From positions 62,001 to 126,000 of the forward strand of contig CAVUID010000007.1 of NCBI GenBank assembly GCA_963741495.1: a DNA stretch of 64,000 bases, written 5' to 3'. This document shows, piece by piece, positions 46,357 through 55,382 of this stretch; positions within the stretch are counted from its first letter, which is position 1; each line of letters begins with the position of its first letter. The translations under genes were made by a program, and so were the position numbers. The notes beneath the pieces were generated by a model. That model had not been told where the DNA came from and did not search any database. It saw nothing but the letters and a program-made list of their open reading frames with translations. The DNA is from Sulfurimicrobium sp963741495. GTDB lineage: Bacteria > Pseudomonadota > Gammaproteobacteria > Burkholderiales > Sulfuricellaceae.

Positions 46357-47610
46357 ATGACGGCACCTTCTGGCAGCAATTTGCGTCGCATTCTGGTGCT
46401 GCGCGGTTTTGTGATCGGCGGCCTGGTGCTGGCCGGGCTGGCAGCTATCCAGTTGCTGGAATTGCCTTTGCCGCTGCCGCCCCTGCTCTCGGTGATCGGC
46501 CTGCTGACGCTGGCCAACCTGCTTAGCTGGTGGCGCCTGCGCCAGCCCTGGCCGGTGACTGATGGCGAGTTTTTCTCTCAGTTGCTGGTGGATGTCCTGG
46601 CCATTACGGCGCTGCTTTACTACGCCGGCGGCTCGACCAACCCGCTGGTGTCCTATTATCTGGTGCCCCTGGTGATTGCCGCGATCACGCTGCCCGCGGC
46701 CTACACCTGGAGCATGGCGGCACTCACGGCGGCTTGCTACACCCTGCTGATGTTCAATTACTATCCGCTCATGCCGCGGGACGGGAATTTCAGTACCGCC
46801 ATCTATATGCACCTCACCGGCATGTGGCTGACCTTCGTGCTCTCCGCCTTTCTCATTGCCTTTTTTGTGGTGCGCATGGCCAACGCAGTCAAGGAGCGCG
46901 ACCAGGCACTGGCCGGCGCCCGCGAAGAAACCCTGCGCAACGAGCGTATCGTGGCACTGGGCACGCTGGCGGCGGGCGCAGCCCATGAACTGGGGACGCC
47001 GCTGGCGACCATGGCGGTGGTGACCACCGAACTGCAGCAGGAATATGCCGGCGAACCGGCGCTGGTGGAAGATCTGCGCCTGCTGCGCCAGCAGGTGGAC
47101 AATTGCAAGCATATCCTCTCCGACATGCTTGCTGCCGCCGGGCAGGGACGGGCCGAAGATGCAATAGCGCAGCCGCTGGATGCATATTTGGCTGGCCTGC
47201 TCGAGAAGTGGCAACTGGTCAAGCCGGGCGTAACTGTGGCAGTCGAATGGCAAGGCGCCCTGCCCGCACCCCGCATCGCCGCCGATCAGACGCTGACGCA
47301 GGCTTTGCTCAATCTGCTCAATAACGCTGCCGATGCATCGTTCGATAATGTTGAGGTTTTTGGCTGCTGGCGGGAGAACGAGCTGGATCTGGAAATCCGC
47401 GATCGCGGGCCTGGGCTTGCGCCCGAGGTGCAACAGCGCGTGGGGCAGCCTTTCTTCACCACCAAGGGGCATGGCTTTGGCATCGGGCTGTTTCTGGCCA
47501 ACGCCACTGTCGAGCGCTTTGGCGGCAAGGTGCTGCTGCTCAACCGCGAAGGCGGCGGCGCGATCACTCGTGTATCTTTACCTCTGACTAAACTGCTGAT
47601 CAAACCATGA
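46357..47610 (+). CDS. regB: Redox sensor histidine kinase RegB/PrrB
   Basis: The frame is open from 46237, but its first codons overlap the RegA-type boxes; I take the ATG at 46357 (an ATG at 46336 is possible). 417 residues: six helices, the quinone-sensing loop GGSTNPL at residues 91-97 (consensus GGxxNPF), His210 in AAHELGTPLATM, and Cys250 in RQQVDNCKHIL at the place of the redox cysteine of RegB. N, G1, F and G2 boxes follow (NLLNNAADAS, DRGPGLAP, PFFTTK, GFGIGLFL). It phosphorylates RegA when the quinone pool or cysteine is reduced. Confidence 0.9.
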   Translation: MTAPSGSNLRRILVLRGFVIGGLVLAGLAAIQLLELPLPLPPLLSVIGLLTLANLLSWWRLRQPWPVTDGEFFSQLLVDVLAITALLYYAGGSTNPLVSYYLVPLVIAAITLPAAYTWSMAALTAACYTLLMFNYYPLMPRDGNFSTAIYMHLTGMWLTFVLSAFLIAFFVVRMANAVKERDQALAGAREETLRNERIVALGTLAAGAAHELGTPLATMAVVTTELQQEYAGEPALVEDLRLLRQQVDNCKHILSDMLAAAGQGRAEDAIAQPLDAYLAGLLEKWQLVKPGVTVAVEWQGALPAPRIAADQTLTQALLNLLNNAADASFDNVEVFGCWRENELDLEIRDRGPGLAPEVQQRVGQPFFTTKGHGFGIGLFLANATVERFGGKVLLLNREGGGAITRVSLPLTKLLIKP

Positions 47611-48164
47611 CGAATGAACTTCAAAATCAGGATGACCACCCCAGCCTGTTGCTGGTGGATGACGACGAAACCTTCTGCCGCGTGCTGAAGAAGGCGCTGA
47701 CACGGCGCGGCTTCGATGTGACGGTGGCGTATGAAGTAGAAACCGCGCTTGAACTGGCCGAATCCAGCCCGCCCGAATTTGCCGTGGTGGACCTGAAAAT
47801 GCCCGGCCCATCCGGGCTGGTGCTGGTCAAACGCCTGAAAGAGCTGGACGAGGAAACGCGCATCGTCATGCTCACTGGCTTCGCCAGCATCGCCACCGCC
47901 GTGGAATCGATCAAGCTGGGTGCGATCCATTACCTCGCCAAACCCGCCGATGCGGACCAGATCATTGCAGCCTTCGAGCGCGAGGGCGGCGACGAGGAAG
48001 TGCCCGTCACCCCGCAGCCGCTTTCGGTGGACCGTCTCGAATGGGAGCATATCCAGCGCGTGCTGGCGGAGCACCAGGGCAACATCTCGGCCACTGCACG
48101 CGCGCTCAAGATGCACCGTCGCACCCTGCAAAGGAAGCTATCGAAACACCCAGTGCGCGAATAA
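47607..48164 (+). CDS. regA: Response regulator RegA/PrrA
   Basis: Protein of 185 residues overlapping regB by four bases. The receiver domain has the acidic pair LLLVDDDE, phosphoacceptor Asp62 in VVDLKMPGPSG, and a conserved lysine in YLAKPAD. A short proline-containing linker leads to a Fis-type helix-turn-helix ending ARALKMHRRTLQRKLSKHP, almost identical to the DNA-recognition helix of RegA/PrrA/ActR/RegR. That near identity justifies using the known RegR-box consensus for this window. The stop codon coincides with the end of the inserted element at 48162. Confidence 0.93.
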   Translation: MTNELQNQDDHPSLLLVDDDETFCRVLKKALTRRGFDVTVAYEVETALELAESSPPEFAVVDLKMPGPSGLVLVKRLKELDEETRIVMLTGFASIATAVESIKLGAIHYLAKPADADQIIAAFEREGGDEEVPVTPQPLSVDRLEWEHIQRVLAEHQGNISATARALKMHRRTLQRKLSKHPVRE

Positions 48165-48435
48165 GAGCCTATTTCAGCAGGTTTCACACCTCGCGTTGAG
48201 GCTAGAAATCGATGGCTGCAAGAAGCGTGATGCAGCCAATGGTTGTTCCATTGGCAAGTCATGCGACGCCGCAGACGCGCTTTCCAGCTTCAACCCGGAG
48301 GGCCAGTATCATTCAAGGCGCATTGCGTTGTTGCTCGCGGCTTGTTTGGAATAACCAAACCGCGCCCCTCGCGCCTGGCACTGCACCTTGAATGATGCTG
48401 GCGCGAGGTATGAAACCTGCTGAAATAGGCTCTTA
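48162..48435. mobile_element. MITE-like element with 32-bp terminal inverted repeats
   Basis: The left end AGAGCCTATTTCAGCAGGTT(TCA-C-ACCTCGCG) and the right end are inverted copies over 32 bases with one mismatch (C/T). Each is bounded by TA (48162-48163 and 48434-48435), as expected for a TA target duplication of the IS630/mariner type. Inside, ATCATTCAAGG and CCTTGAATGAT form a second inverted pair. No open frame of useful size is present. With one TA and the element removed the junction reads GAATAG, so regA would end in TAG instead of TAA. Confidence 0.75.
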
Positions 48436-48449
48436 GCACAAGGTAGCGG

Positions 48450-48455
48450 TATAAT
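48450..48455 (+). promoter_or_regulatory. Candidate -10 box of the GGDEF gene
   Basis: GCGGTATAATTTCCC contains a consensus TATAAT about 70 bases upstream of the next gene and 15 bases beyond the inserted element. A matching -35 would fall within the end of the element and is weak. Confidence 0.35.
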
Positions 48456-48521
48456 TTCCCTATCGGCAACGCTGTTCCGGAACCGCTGGGGTTAACGGCG
48501 ACCATTCTCTGGGTGTGACGC

Positions 48522-51500
48522 ATGGCTGCTACAACTATTTCTTTCCGGCTGACAGCACTTGCCTGTGGTTTAGCCGCAATTCTCGGCGGCCTGGCGCTGC
48601 TGGGTTGGATGCTGGGCATTCCGGCGCTCACCAGCTTTGTCACAAGCGGGCCGCCAATGCCTGTGCCCACCGCTGTTCTCCTGCTGGTGGCGAGCATCAC
48701 CCTTGGATTGCTGCTGCTTTATCCGCGTCTATCGGAACTGGCAGCACTGTTCGCGGCAGGTATATTGCTGCTGGGCATGCTGGGCCTGGCGGAATCCGCG
48801 CTAAATTACAGCTTCAGCATTCAGGAAGGATTGGCGCGGCTATTTCTGGCTGATCCCGGGCGTGTCGCGGCACACATTTTGCCTCACGCAACAATGGCCT
48901 TCACCTTGCTGGGCGCGGCGCTTCTGCTGCTGGGTCACGCGGGTTCGATCCGGTCTTATCTTGCGCAGGCCCTGGCACTGGCGGTTGTAGTACTTGGACT
49001 CCAGACCCTGATCAGCATGATCTTCAATATGGCGGGCATGCCTGCCGGCTCTTCTGCGACAGGCATGGCACTTCCGGCTGCATTGGGGTTTTTGCTGCTT
49101 GGCGCAGGCACCCTGCTGCTGCGCCCCGACCAGGGGCTAACGGCAATTTTGCTGAGCAAAGGCCCAGGCGGGGTGCTCTTGCGTTTTGTCGTGCCAGTGG
49201 TACTGGTCGTACCCAATGGCTTGATTCTGCTGGTCATGGCAGGATTGGGCGTCGACCGCTACAGCGATAGCTTCATGGTCGCTATTCTGGCGCTGGCATG
49301 GGTGGCCACGGTCATGAGCATGTTCTTTGCCTTGGGAATCTACCTGAACCGGAAGAGTGAGGCATTGATTCTGAGCGAACAGCGTTTTCGCGCTGCCGCA
49401 CATGAACTGAAATGGACCAATCAGCTCATGGAAAGAATTTTTTCCAACATCCATGCGCTGGTCGCTTATTTCGACACCGATTTCAATTTTATCCGCGTCA
49501 ATGATAACTTTGCGACCGTCAACCAGCACCGTACAGCGGATTTTTTCGTCGGGAAAAATTATTTTCAGCTCTATCCTGATGCGGAGAACGAAGCCATTTT
49601 TCGTCGCGTGCTGGAAACTGGCGAGTCCTATATCGCATACGCCAAGCCGTATGAACATCGGGATCAGCCCGGGCAAGAAATAAGCTACTGGGACTGGAAT
49701 CTCGCACCGGTCAAGGGTGAAAACAGCAGGGTTGAAGGACTGCTGCTGACGCTTTCCGACGTGACCGAACGCAAACGGGCTGAAACGGCGCTGCAGGCCA
49801 GCGAGGCCCGCTCCCGCGCCTTGCTCAATGCCACGGCGGAAACTGCCATGCTGCTGGATGAAAATGGCACAGTGCTATCAATCAATGAAATTGGGGCAAA
49901 ACGCCTGAATCATGCCGTGGATGAGGTGGTTGGCCAAAACTTCTTTTCCCTGATTCCACCCCGACTTGCACACTCACGCCAACCACGGATTCAACAGCTT
50001 TTCCGGACAGGTCAACCATTTCACCTCAAGGATGAGGTGGATGGCGCCTCTTTTGAGAGCAATGCTTACCCTGTTTTCGATGCCGCTGCCCGGGTAGTGG
50101 CAGTGGCGATGTATGCCGCCGACGTCACCGAGCGTGTTCATCTCCAGGCACTGGATACCCTGTTCAACGAAATCGACCAGCAGGTGCTGCGCGGCCTGCC
50201 CTTGCCCAGCTTGCTGGAGTTCGTCTGTGTTGAGGTGGCACGTTTGCTGAGATACCAGTTCGTGTGGATCGGCCAAAAGGAAGCCAGTGGTGAAATATCC
50301 ATCGCCGCTTGTGCCGGGCCACAGGAATATTACCGTTTCGAGCTGGACAAGATTGGCGTTCGCTGGGATGACACGCCACAAGGCCATGGTCCGGCAGGCC
50401 TGACCATCCGCCTTGGCCAGTCCCAGACATTCCGTTATTCTGACCCCAGTTTCCGCCCCTGGCGCGCGGCAGCAGAGCGTTTCGACCTGAAATCCGTCAT
50501 CGGCATTCCGCTTATCATTCGCGGCGAAGTGTACGGCGCCTTCACCCTGTATTCACATCATGAACACGGCTTTGATGATCCGGCCACGGCACAGCGCCTG
50601 GGGATGATTGCCGGGCGTATCTGTGTCGCGCTGGAAAAGGCCATGGACCAGCAGCAGTTGCGACTGCTCGGCACCGCGCTGGCCTCCGCTGGCAACGGCG
50701 TGTTCATCACTGACCGGCGTGGACATATCCAGTGGCTAAACCAATCCTTTACCCGCCTCACCGGCTATTCGGCAGAGGAGGCCATTGGCGAGACCCCACG
50801 CATCATTAAATCCGGCAGACAGGAAGCGGATTATTATCAGAAGATGTGGAAAACCATCAATGCGGGCGAAGTGTGGAGCAACGAAACCATTGAAAAACAC
50901 AAGAATGGCTCGGAGTTCACCGTGCATCAGACCATTACGCCGATTCGCGATGCCGATGGGGAAGTCTCCCATTTCATCTCGATTCTGGAAGACATTACCG
51001 CGCAGAAAGCCACCGAAGCACACATTCAGTATATGGCGCATTACGATGCGCTTACCGACCTGCCCAACCGCGTCCTGTTCTATGACCGGCTACAGCAAAT
51101 GCTGGCGCAGGCGAAACGCAGCCAGCATCCGGCTGCACTGATGTACCTTGATCTGGATCGTTTCAAACAGGTGAATGATACCCTTGGCCACCATGTCGGC
51201 GATCTACTGCTGCAGGAAGTGGCGCGCCGCATCCGGGCCTGCGTGCGTGAGAGCGATACGGTGGCGCGCCTTGGCGGAGATGAATTCAGCATCCTGCTGC
51301 CCAAGGTGGCGGACAGGGAAAATGCCGCGAAAGTCGCACACAAGATTCTCTCTGTCTTTTCCGAAGCCTTCGTGCTCGGCGAACATGAACTGCATATCAG
51401 CACCAGCATCGGCATCGCCCTTTACCCGCTGGATACCGACGACTGCGACAAACTGGTGAAGCTTGCCGACAGCGCGATGTATGAGGCCAAAGAACAGGGG

Positions 51501-51545
51501 CGCAACAGTTACCGCTTCTTCGGTTCTTCGTCTGAATCCTTGTAG
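48522..51545 (+). CDS. Membrane PAS/GAF sensor diguanylate cyclase
   Basis: Protein of 1007 residues: eight or so N-terminal helices (to about residue 285), three PAS domains (near 300, 425 and 720), a GAF domain (about 550-710, with SVIGIPLIIRGEVYGAFTLY), and a C-terminal GGDEF domain with DALTDLPNRVLFYDRL, LDLDRFKQVNDTLGH and the active-site RLGGDEFSILL. It should make cyclic di-GMP in response to unknown signals. No RxxD inhibitory site is obvious before GGDEF and no EAL domain follows. Its 3' end overlaps that of the convergent cytochrome b561 gene by 37 bases. Confidence 0.9.
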   Translation: MAATTISFRLTALACGLAAILGGLALLGWMLGIPALTSFVTSGPPMPVPTAVLLLVASITLGLLLLYPRLSELAALFAAGILLLGMLGLAESALNYSFSIQEGLARLFLADPGRVAAHILPHATMAFTLLGAALLLLGHAGSIRSYLAQALALAVVVLGLQTLISMIFNMAGMPAGSSATGMALPAALGFLLLGAGTLLLRPDQGLTAILLSKGPGGVLLRFVVPVVLVVPNGLILLVMAGLGVDRYSDSFMVAILALAWVATVMSMFFALGIYLNRKSEALILSEQRFRAAAHELKWTNQLMERIFSNIHALVAYFDTDFNFIRVNDNFATVNQHRTADFFVGKNYFQLYPDAENEAIFRRVLETGESYIAYAKPYEHRDQPGQEISYWDWNLAPVKGENSRVEGLLLTLSDVTERKRAETALQASEARSRALLNATAETAMLLDENGTVLSINEIGAKRLNHAVDEVVGQNFFSLIPPRLAHSRQPRIQQLFRTGQPFHLKDEVDGASFESNAYPVFDAAARVVAVAMYAADVTERVHLQALDTLFNEIDQQVLRGLPLPSLLEFVCVEVARLLRYQFVWIGQKEASGEISIAACAGPQEYYRFELDKIGVRWDDTPQGHGPAGLTIRLGQSQTFRYSDPSFRPWRAAAERFDLKSVIGIPLIIRGEVYGAFTLYSHHEHGFDDPATAQRLGMIAGRICVALEKAMDQQQLRLLGTALASAGNGVFITDRRGHIQWLNQSFTRLTGYSAEEAIGETPRIIKSGRQEADYYQKMWKTINAGEVWSNETIEKHKNGSEFTVHQTITPIRDADGEVSHFISILEDITAQKATEAHIQYMAHYDALTDLPNRVLFYDRLQQMLAQAKRSQHPAALMYLDLDRFKQVNDTLGHHVGDLLLQEVARRIRACVRESDTVARLGGDEFSILLPKVADRENAAKVAHKILSVFSEAFVLGEHELHISTSIGIALYPLDTDDCDKLVKLADSAMYEAKEQGRNSYRFFGSSSESL

Positions 51546-52087
51546 CCGGTCAGCATCGGACGCACCAGATCCTCGCCCTTGAACAAGCGGTGCGCCAGAA
51601 TCGAAGCAACATGCGCCACCACCAGCGCCATCAGCACATTGAAACAGGCTTCGTGAAGTTCTGTCAGCACCTCGGCAAGCTGATCGGACACCAGATAGCG
51701 CAATGGTCCGCTGGTCATTACGTCGTCGCTGGAAAACAGGCCAGTAACCCCCTGCAGCGCGAGCGTGGCGAGCAATGCAAGGATCATCCAGCCACCCAGC
51801 GGATTATGACCAAGGTAGCGCGGCGCGGCATTGGCGCGCAAAGCGCGGGCGTAGTCCAGGGTTGGCCCGACACCGCGCACAAAATTGCCGAAACGCGCAT
51901 ATTGCCCGCCGATAAAGCCCCACAGCAGGCGGAAAGCCACCAGAGCGAGAATGGCGTAGCCGCCCAGCAAGTGGAATTCCAGGAATTCATCTTCCAGTTC
52001 GCCGCTCAACCACTGAAAAGCCACCAGGGCAACCAGGCTCCAGTGAAACAGCCGGGTAGGCCAATCCCAGACGTAGATTTTGTTCAT
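51509..52087 (-). CDS. Cytochrome b561-like membrane protein
   Basis: Start at the ATG at 52087, seven bases after GGAGG. 192 residues with four helices. The opening IYVWDWPTRLFHWSLVALVA supplies a heme histidine; HLLGGYAILALVAFRLLWG and ELHEACFNVLMALVVAHVAS give the others, as in bacterial diheme b561 proteins. Such proteins shuttle electrons between quinones and periplasmic or membrane partners, often a c-type cytochrome. No partner gene is adjacent. Confidence 0.85.
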   Translation of the reverse strand: MNKIYVWDWPTRLFHWSLVALVAFQWLSGELEDEFLEFHLLGGYAILALVAFRLLWGFIGGQYARFGNFVRGVGPTLDYARALRANAAPRYLGHNPLGGWMILALLATLALQGVTGLFSSDDVMTSGPLRYLVSDQLAEVLTELHEACFNVLMALVVAHVASILAHRLFKGEDLVRPMLTGYKDSDEEPKKR

Positions 52088-52149
52088 GTGCATTCCTCCA
52101 TCAATCCCTGTTTGAGCGGCATCCTAGCTCATTCTGCTATGATTGCGCC

Positions 52150-54006
52150 ATGTTAACGATCCAGAACCTGATTTACTTCCAGAGCGGCACCCCGCTGTTG
52201 CAGAATGCCAACCTGCAAATCTTTGCCAGCCAGCGTGTCGGCCTGGTGGGCAAGAATGGCTGCGGCAAATCCACCCTGTTCCGCCTGATTCGTGGCGAGA
52301 TCCGCCCCGATGGCGGCGAGATTGCCTTCCAGCAGGGCAAGACCCTGGCTTTTGTGGAACAGGAAATCGACAATTCCGAGCGCCCCGCGCTGGAGTTCGT
52401 GCTCGACGGCGATAGCGAGTTGCGCCAGCTGGAGCGCGTGCTGCTACGTGACGTGCATGATACCGAGTGGTTTGAAGCCCAGCACCGATTCGAGGCCATC
52501 GAGGGCTACGCCGCGCCTTCTCGCGCCGCGCAATTGCTCAATGGCCTGGGGTTTTCCAATGAACAGCTGACGCGCCCGGTGAGCAGCTTCTCCGGCGGCT
52601 GGCGCATGCGTCTCAATCTGGCGCGCGCCCTGATGCGCCGCGCCGATTTGCTGCTGCTCGACGAACCCACCAACCATCTCGATCTTGAAGCCATCCTGTG
52701 GCTGGAACAATACCTTGCGCGCTATCCCGGCAGCGTGCTGCTGGTGTCCCACGACCGCGAATTCCTCAACGCCTGCGTCAACCGCATCGCCCATGTGCAT
52801 GACCAGATCATCGACCTCTATACCGGCAGCTATGACGATTTCGAGCGCACCCGGTCCGAGCGTGCCTTGCAACAGAACCAGGCCTTTGCGCAGCAGCAGG
52901 AAAAAATTGCCCACCTCGAGGATTTCATCCGCCGCTTCCGCGCCAAGGCGAGCAAGGCAAAGCAGGCGCAAAGCCGCGTCAAGGCACTGGAACGGTTGGA
53001 GCGCATTGCCCCGGCGCATGTGGATCACGGTCATTTCGAACTGGAAATCGAAGCACCGGAACGCAGCCCGGACACCCTGCTCAAGCTGGAGAAAGCCAGT
53101 TGCGGCTATGGCGACAAGACCCTGCTGGAAAACATCAATCTGGTGCTGCGCGCCGGTGCGCGCATTGCCCTTCTGGGCCCCAACGGAGCGGGCAAATCCA
53201 CTCTGATCAAACTGCTGGTGGGCGAGTTGCAGCCTTCGGCGGGCAATCGGGAAGCTGCTCCGGAACTGCGCATCGGCTATTTCGCCCAGCATCAGCTTGA
53301 GCACCTCGATAGCGCAGCCACGCCACTGGAACATCTGCTCAGAATTGCGCCGCAGTCCACAACGCAGGATTTGCGCAATTTTCTGGGCCGTTTCGGCCTG
53401 GCGGGCGAGCGCGACGACCGGCCGGTTGAAACCTTCTCCGGCGGGGAAAAAAGCCGCCTCGCGCTGGCCCTGCTGGCGTGGCAGAAACCGCATCTGTTGT
53501 TGCTGGACGAGCCGACCAACCATCTCGATCTCGACATGCGCGATGCGCTGACCCTGGCGCTGGAGGAATATGGCGGCGCAATGGTGCTGGTTTCCCATGA
53601 CCGCAGCCTGATCCGCGCCACGGCAGACGAATTGTGGCTGGTGGCCGATGGCACGGCAATGCTGTTCGACGGCGATCTCGAAGATTACCGTTCATGGGTG
53701 GAAACACGCCGTCAGGTTGAAAAAGCCCCTGCAGCGCCTGTCACGCTGGAAAAACCGCGGCGCGAGAACGCCCCGCGCAAAAAGGCCTTACTCTCCAGAC
53801 AGAGCAAGCTGGAAACCGAATTGCACCAGGCACAAGCCGACCTGGCCGCGATCAATGAGCAGCTTGCCGAGCCCGGGCTGTACCAGAACCCGGATCCCAC
53901 GCTGGTTCAAGGCCTGAATCAAAAGCGGGAGGACCTGGAAACACGGGTTGCGCAACTGGAGGAAGGTTGGCTTGAGCTGGAAATGGCGCTGGAAGAATCA
54001 GCATGA
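52150..54006 (+). CDS. ABC-F ATPase (YheS/Uup group)
   Basis: Protein of 618 residues without membrane helices: two ATP-binding cassettes with GLVGKNGCGKSTLF / LLLDEPTNHLDLEA and LLGPNGAGKSTLI / LLLDEPTNHLDLDM, signatures SSFSGGWRMRL and ETFSGGEKSRL, joined by a charged interdomain linker, and a C-terminal coiled coil. ABC-F proteins bind the ribosomal E site and act in translation. The domain order and length match YheS most closely. Confidence 0.9.
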   Translation: MLTIQNLIYFQSGTPLLQNANLQIFASQRVGLVGKNGCGKSTLFRLIRGEIRPDGGEIAFQQGKTLAFVEQEIDNSERPALEFVLDGDSELRQLERVLLRDVHDTEWFEAQHRFEAIEGYAAPSRAAQLLNGLGFSNEQLTRPVSSFSGGWRMRLNLARALMRRADLLLLDEPTNHLDLEAILWLEQYLARYPGSVLLVSHDREFLNACVNRIAHVHDQIIDLYTGSYDDFERTRSERALQQNQAFAQQQEKIAHLEDFIRRFRAKASKAKQAQSRVKALERLERIAPAHVDHGHFELEIEAPERSPDTLLKLEKASCGYGDKTLLENINLVLRAGARIALLGPNGAGKSTLIKLLVGELQPSAGNREAAPELRIGYFAQHQLEHLDSAATPLEHLLRIAPQSTTQDLRNFLGRFGLAGERDDRPVETFSGGEKSRLALALLAWQKPHLLLLDEPTNHLDLDMRDALTLALEEYGGAMVLVSHDRSLIRATADELWLVADGTAMLFDGDLEDYRSWVETRRQVEKAPAAPVTLEKPRRENAPRKKALLSRQSKLETELHQAQADLAAINEQLAEPGLYQNPDPTLVQGLNQKREDLETRVAQLEEGWLELEMALEESA

Positions 54007-54139
54007 AGGCTTTTTATGGTGTTCCCCATTGCTCAACCCAGGCTTCTCTTACGAGCTGACATCATTTATTAGGGCGCATTAACGTACCCCAATAAATGAA
54101 AAGGCGTTGATAGAAGTTGTAACTGCCGGAGAACTGCGC

Positions 54140-54484
54140 CTACTTGCCGTCCAGGGTATCCAGAAATACGCGGTGGGCTTGATCGAGTTGCACTCGAATA
54201 TTGCTTAGGCGATCAGGCGGCAGCTCCGCTTCAAGCTGTTCCAGGAGGTTCTGGCATTGGCCATGAAAAATCTCAAAAGCCTGGTTTACATGGCTGGATG
54301 AATACATCTCCGGCTTGCACGGCGCTTCCGCCGTATCCGAATTCATCGGCTTGACCACCATATAACGCGCCATGAAACGCTGCCTGCCGCTCACGTCATG
54401 GGAAGCGACCAGCGGGCCGGTGCGCGTATACACCTCCCCTTCCATCTCGAATTGCTGGCCAATTTGCAGATCGAAGAATTTCAT
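54140..54484 (-). CDS. Hypothetical protein
   Basis: I use the ATG at 54484 (MKFFDLQIGQQFEMEGEVYT), with AGGA eight bases ahead. 114 residues, soluble, with a small beta-rich N-terminal half (FEMEGEVYTRTGPLVA and GRQRFMARYMVVKP) and a helical C-terminal half (AFEIFHGQCQNLLEQLEAEL). No catalytic motif is visible. It is a lone gene between the ABC-F gene and carbonic anhydrase, facing the opposite way. I do not recognise the family. Confidence 0.6.
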   Translation of the reverse strand: MKFFDLQIGQQFEMEGEVYTRTGPLVASHDVSGRQRFMARYMVVKPMNSDTAEAPCKPEMYSSSHVNQAFEIFHGQCQNLLEQLEAELPPDRLSNIRVQLDQAHRVFLDTLDGK

Positions 54485-54673
54485 ATGTTTGGTCCTGAGT
54501 TTCAATGAATCCTATTGATCGGTTTTTTCGTATGAAATGTTAAACATATTCGACTATGAGATTTTTTATGTCGAGATTAAAATAAGTTATGCTTGGTGCG
54601 CCTGCGACCGAAAGGCTGAACCCAGTATTTTTTTACAGATACCTTATGTCGTTGACAATCAGGGGAACAATAC

Positions 54674-55360
54674 ATGTCGGATATCGAGAAGTTCGTTTCG
54701 GGATTCAAACGCTTTCAGGGTAATTATTTCGGCGCGGATCGCAATTTATATGAACAGCTCAAACATGGCCAGCATCCACGCGCGCTGGTCGTGGCCTGCT
54801 GCGACTCCCGAGTCGACCCGGCTATTTTGACCGGCAGCGAACCGGGCGACATTTTCGTGGTGCGCAATGTTGCCAATCTGGTGCCGCCGCGCGAATACGG
54901 CGGCGGCTATCACGGCGTCAGCGCAGCCCTGGAGTTTGCCGTTTGCCACCTGGGCGTCGAGCATATCATCGTGCTGGGACATTCGCAGTGCGGCGGCATC
55001 CGCGCCCTGATGCAGGATGCCGGAGAATGTGAAGGATCGGAATATATCGCCAAGTGGATGCGTATCGCCGAACCGGTGCGCGAAAAGGTGCGCCGGGAAT
55101 TACCGCACGACACCCTCGATCATCAGGCCCATGCCTGCGAACAGGGGGCGATTCTGCAGTCGCTGGAGAATTTGTTGACCTTCCCCTGGATCGCGCAACG
55201 GGCAAGCACTGGCGACATTTCTATTCACGGCTGGTATTTCGACCTGGCTCACGGCGAACTGCTGGGCTATGACCCCACAGATAAAGTGTTTGCGCCACTG
55301 AAAGAAGGCGAAACACTCAAGGACAGCTTGCCGAAAAACCCGGTCGCAACGCTCGCTTGA
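54674..55360 (+). CDS. can: Beta-class carbonic anhydrase
   Basis: Protein of 228 residues. Zinc ligands Cys43 (ACCDSRVDP), His103 and Cys106 (LGHSQCGGIRAL) and the catalytic dyad Asp44-Arg46 are all present. The enzyme interconverts CO2 and bicarbonate in the cytoplasm, feeding carboxylases. It is a single gene with its own start region at 54540-54673, which is A/T-rich. Length fits the family. Confidence 0.92.
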   Translation: MSDIEKFVSGFKRFQGNYFGADRNLYEQLKHGQHPRALVVACCDSRVDPAILTGSEPGDIFVVRNVANLVPPREYGGGYHGVSAALEFAVCHLGVEHIIVLGHSQCGGIRALMQDAGECEGSEYIAKWMRIAEPVREKVRRELPHDTLDHQAHACEQGAILQSLENLLTFPWIAQRASTGDISIHGWYFDLAHGELLGYDPTDKVFAPLKEGETLKDSLPKNPVATLA

Positions 55361-55382
55361 CCGGAAAAACCAGCACCTTTTC

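Noticed and set aside
46318..47472. Long open frame antisense to regB
   Set aside because: Low-complexity composition and no ribosome site; it mirrors regB codon bias. The same holds for the long antisense frames at 4657-5634, 6449-7519 and 52444-53598.
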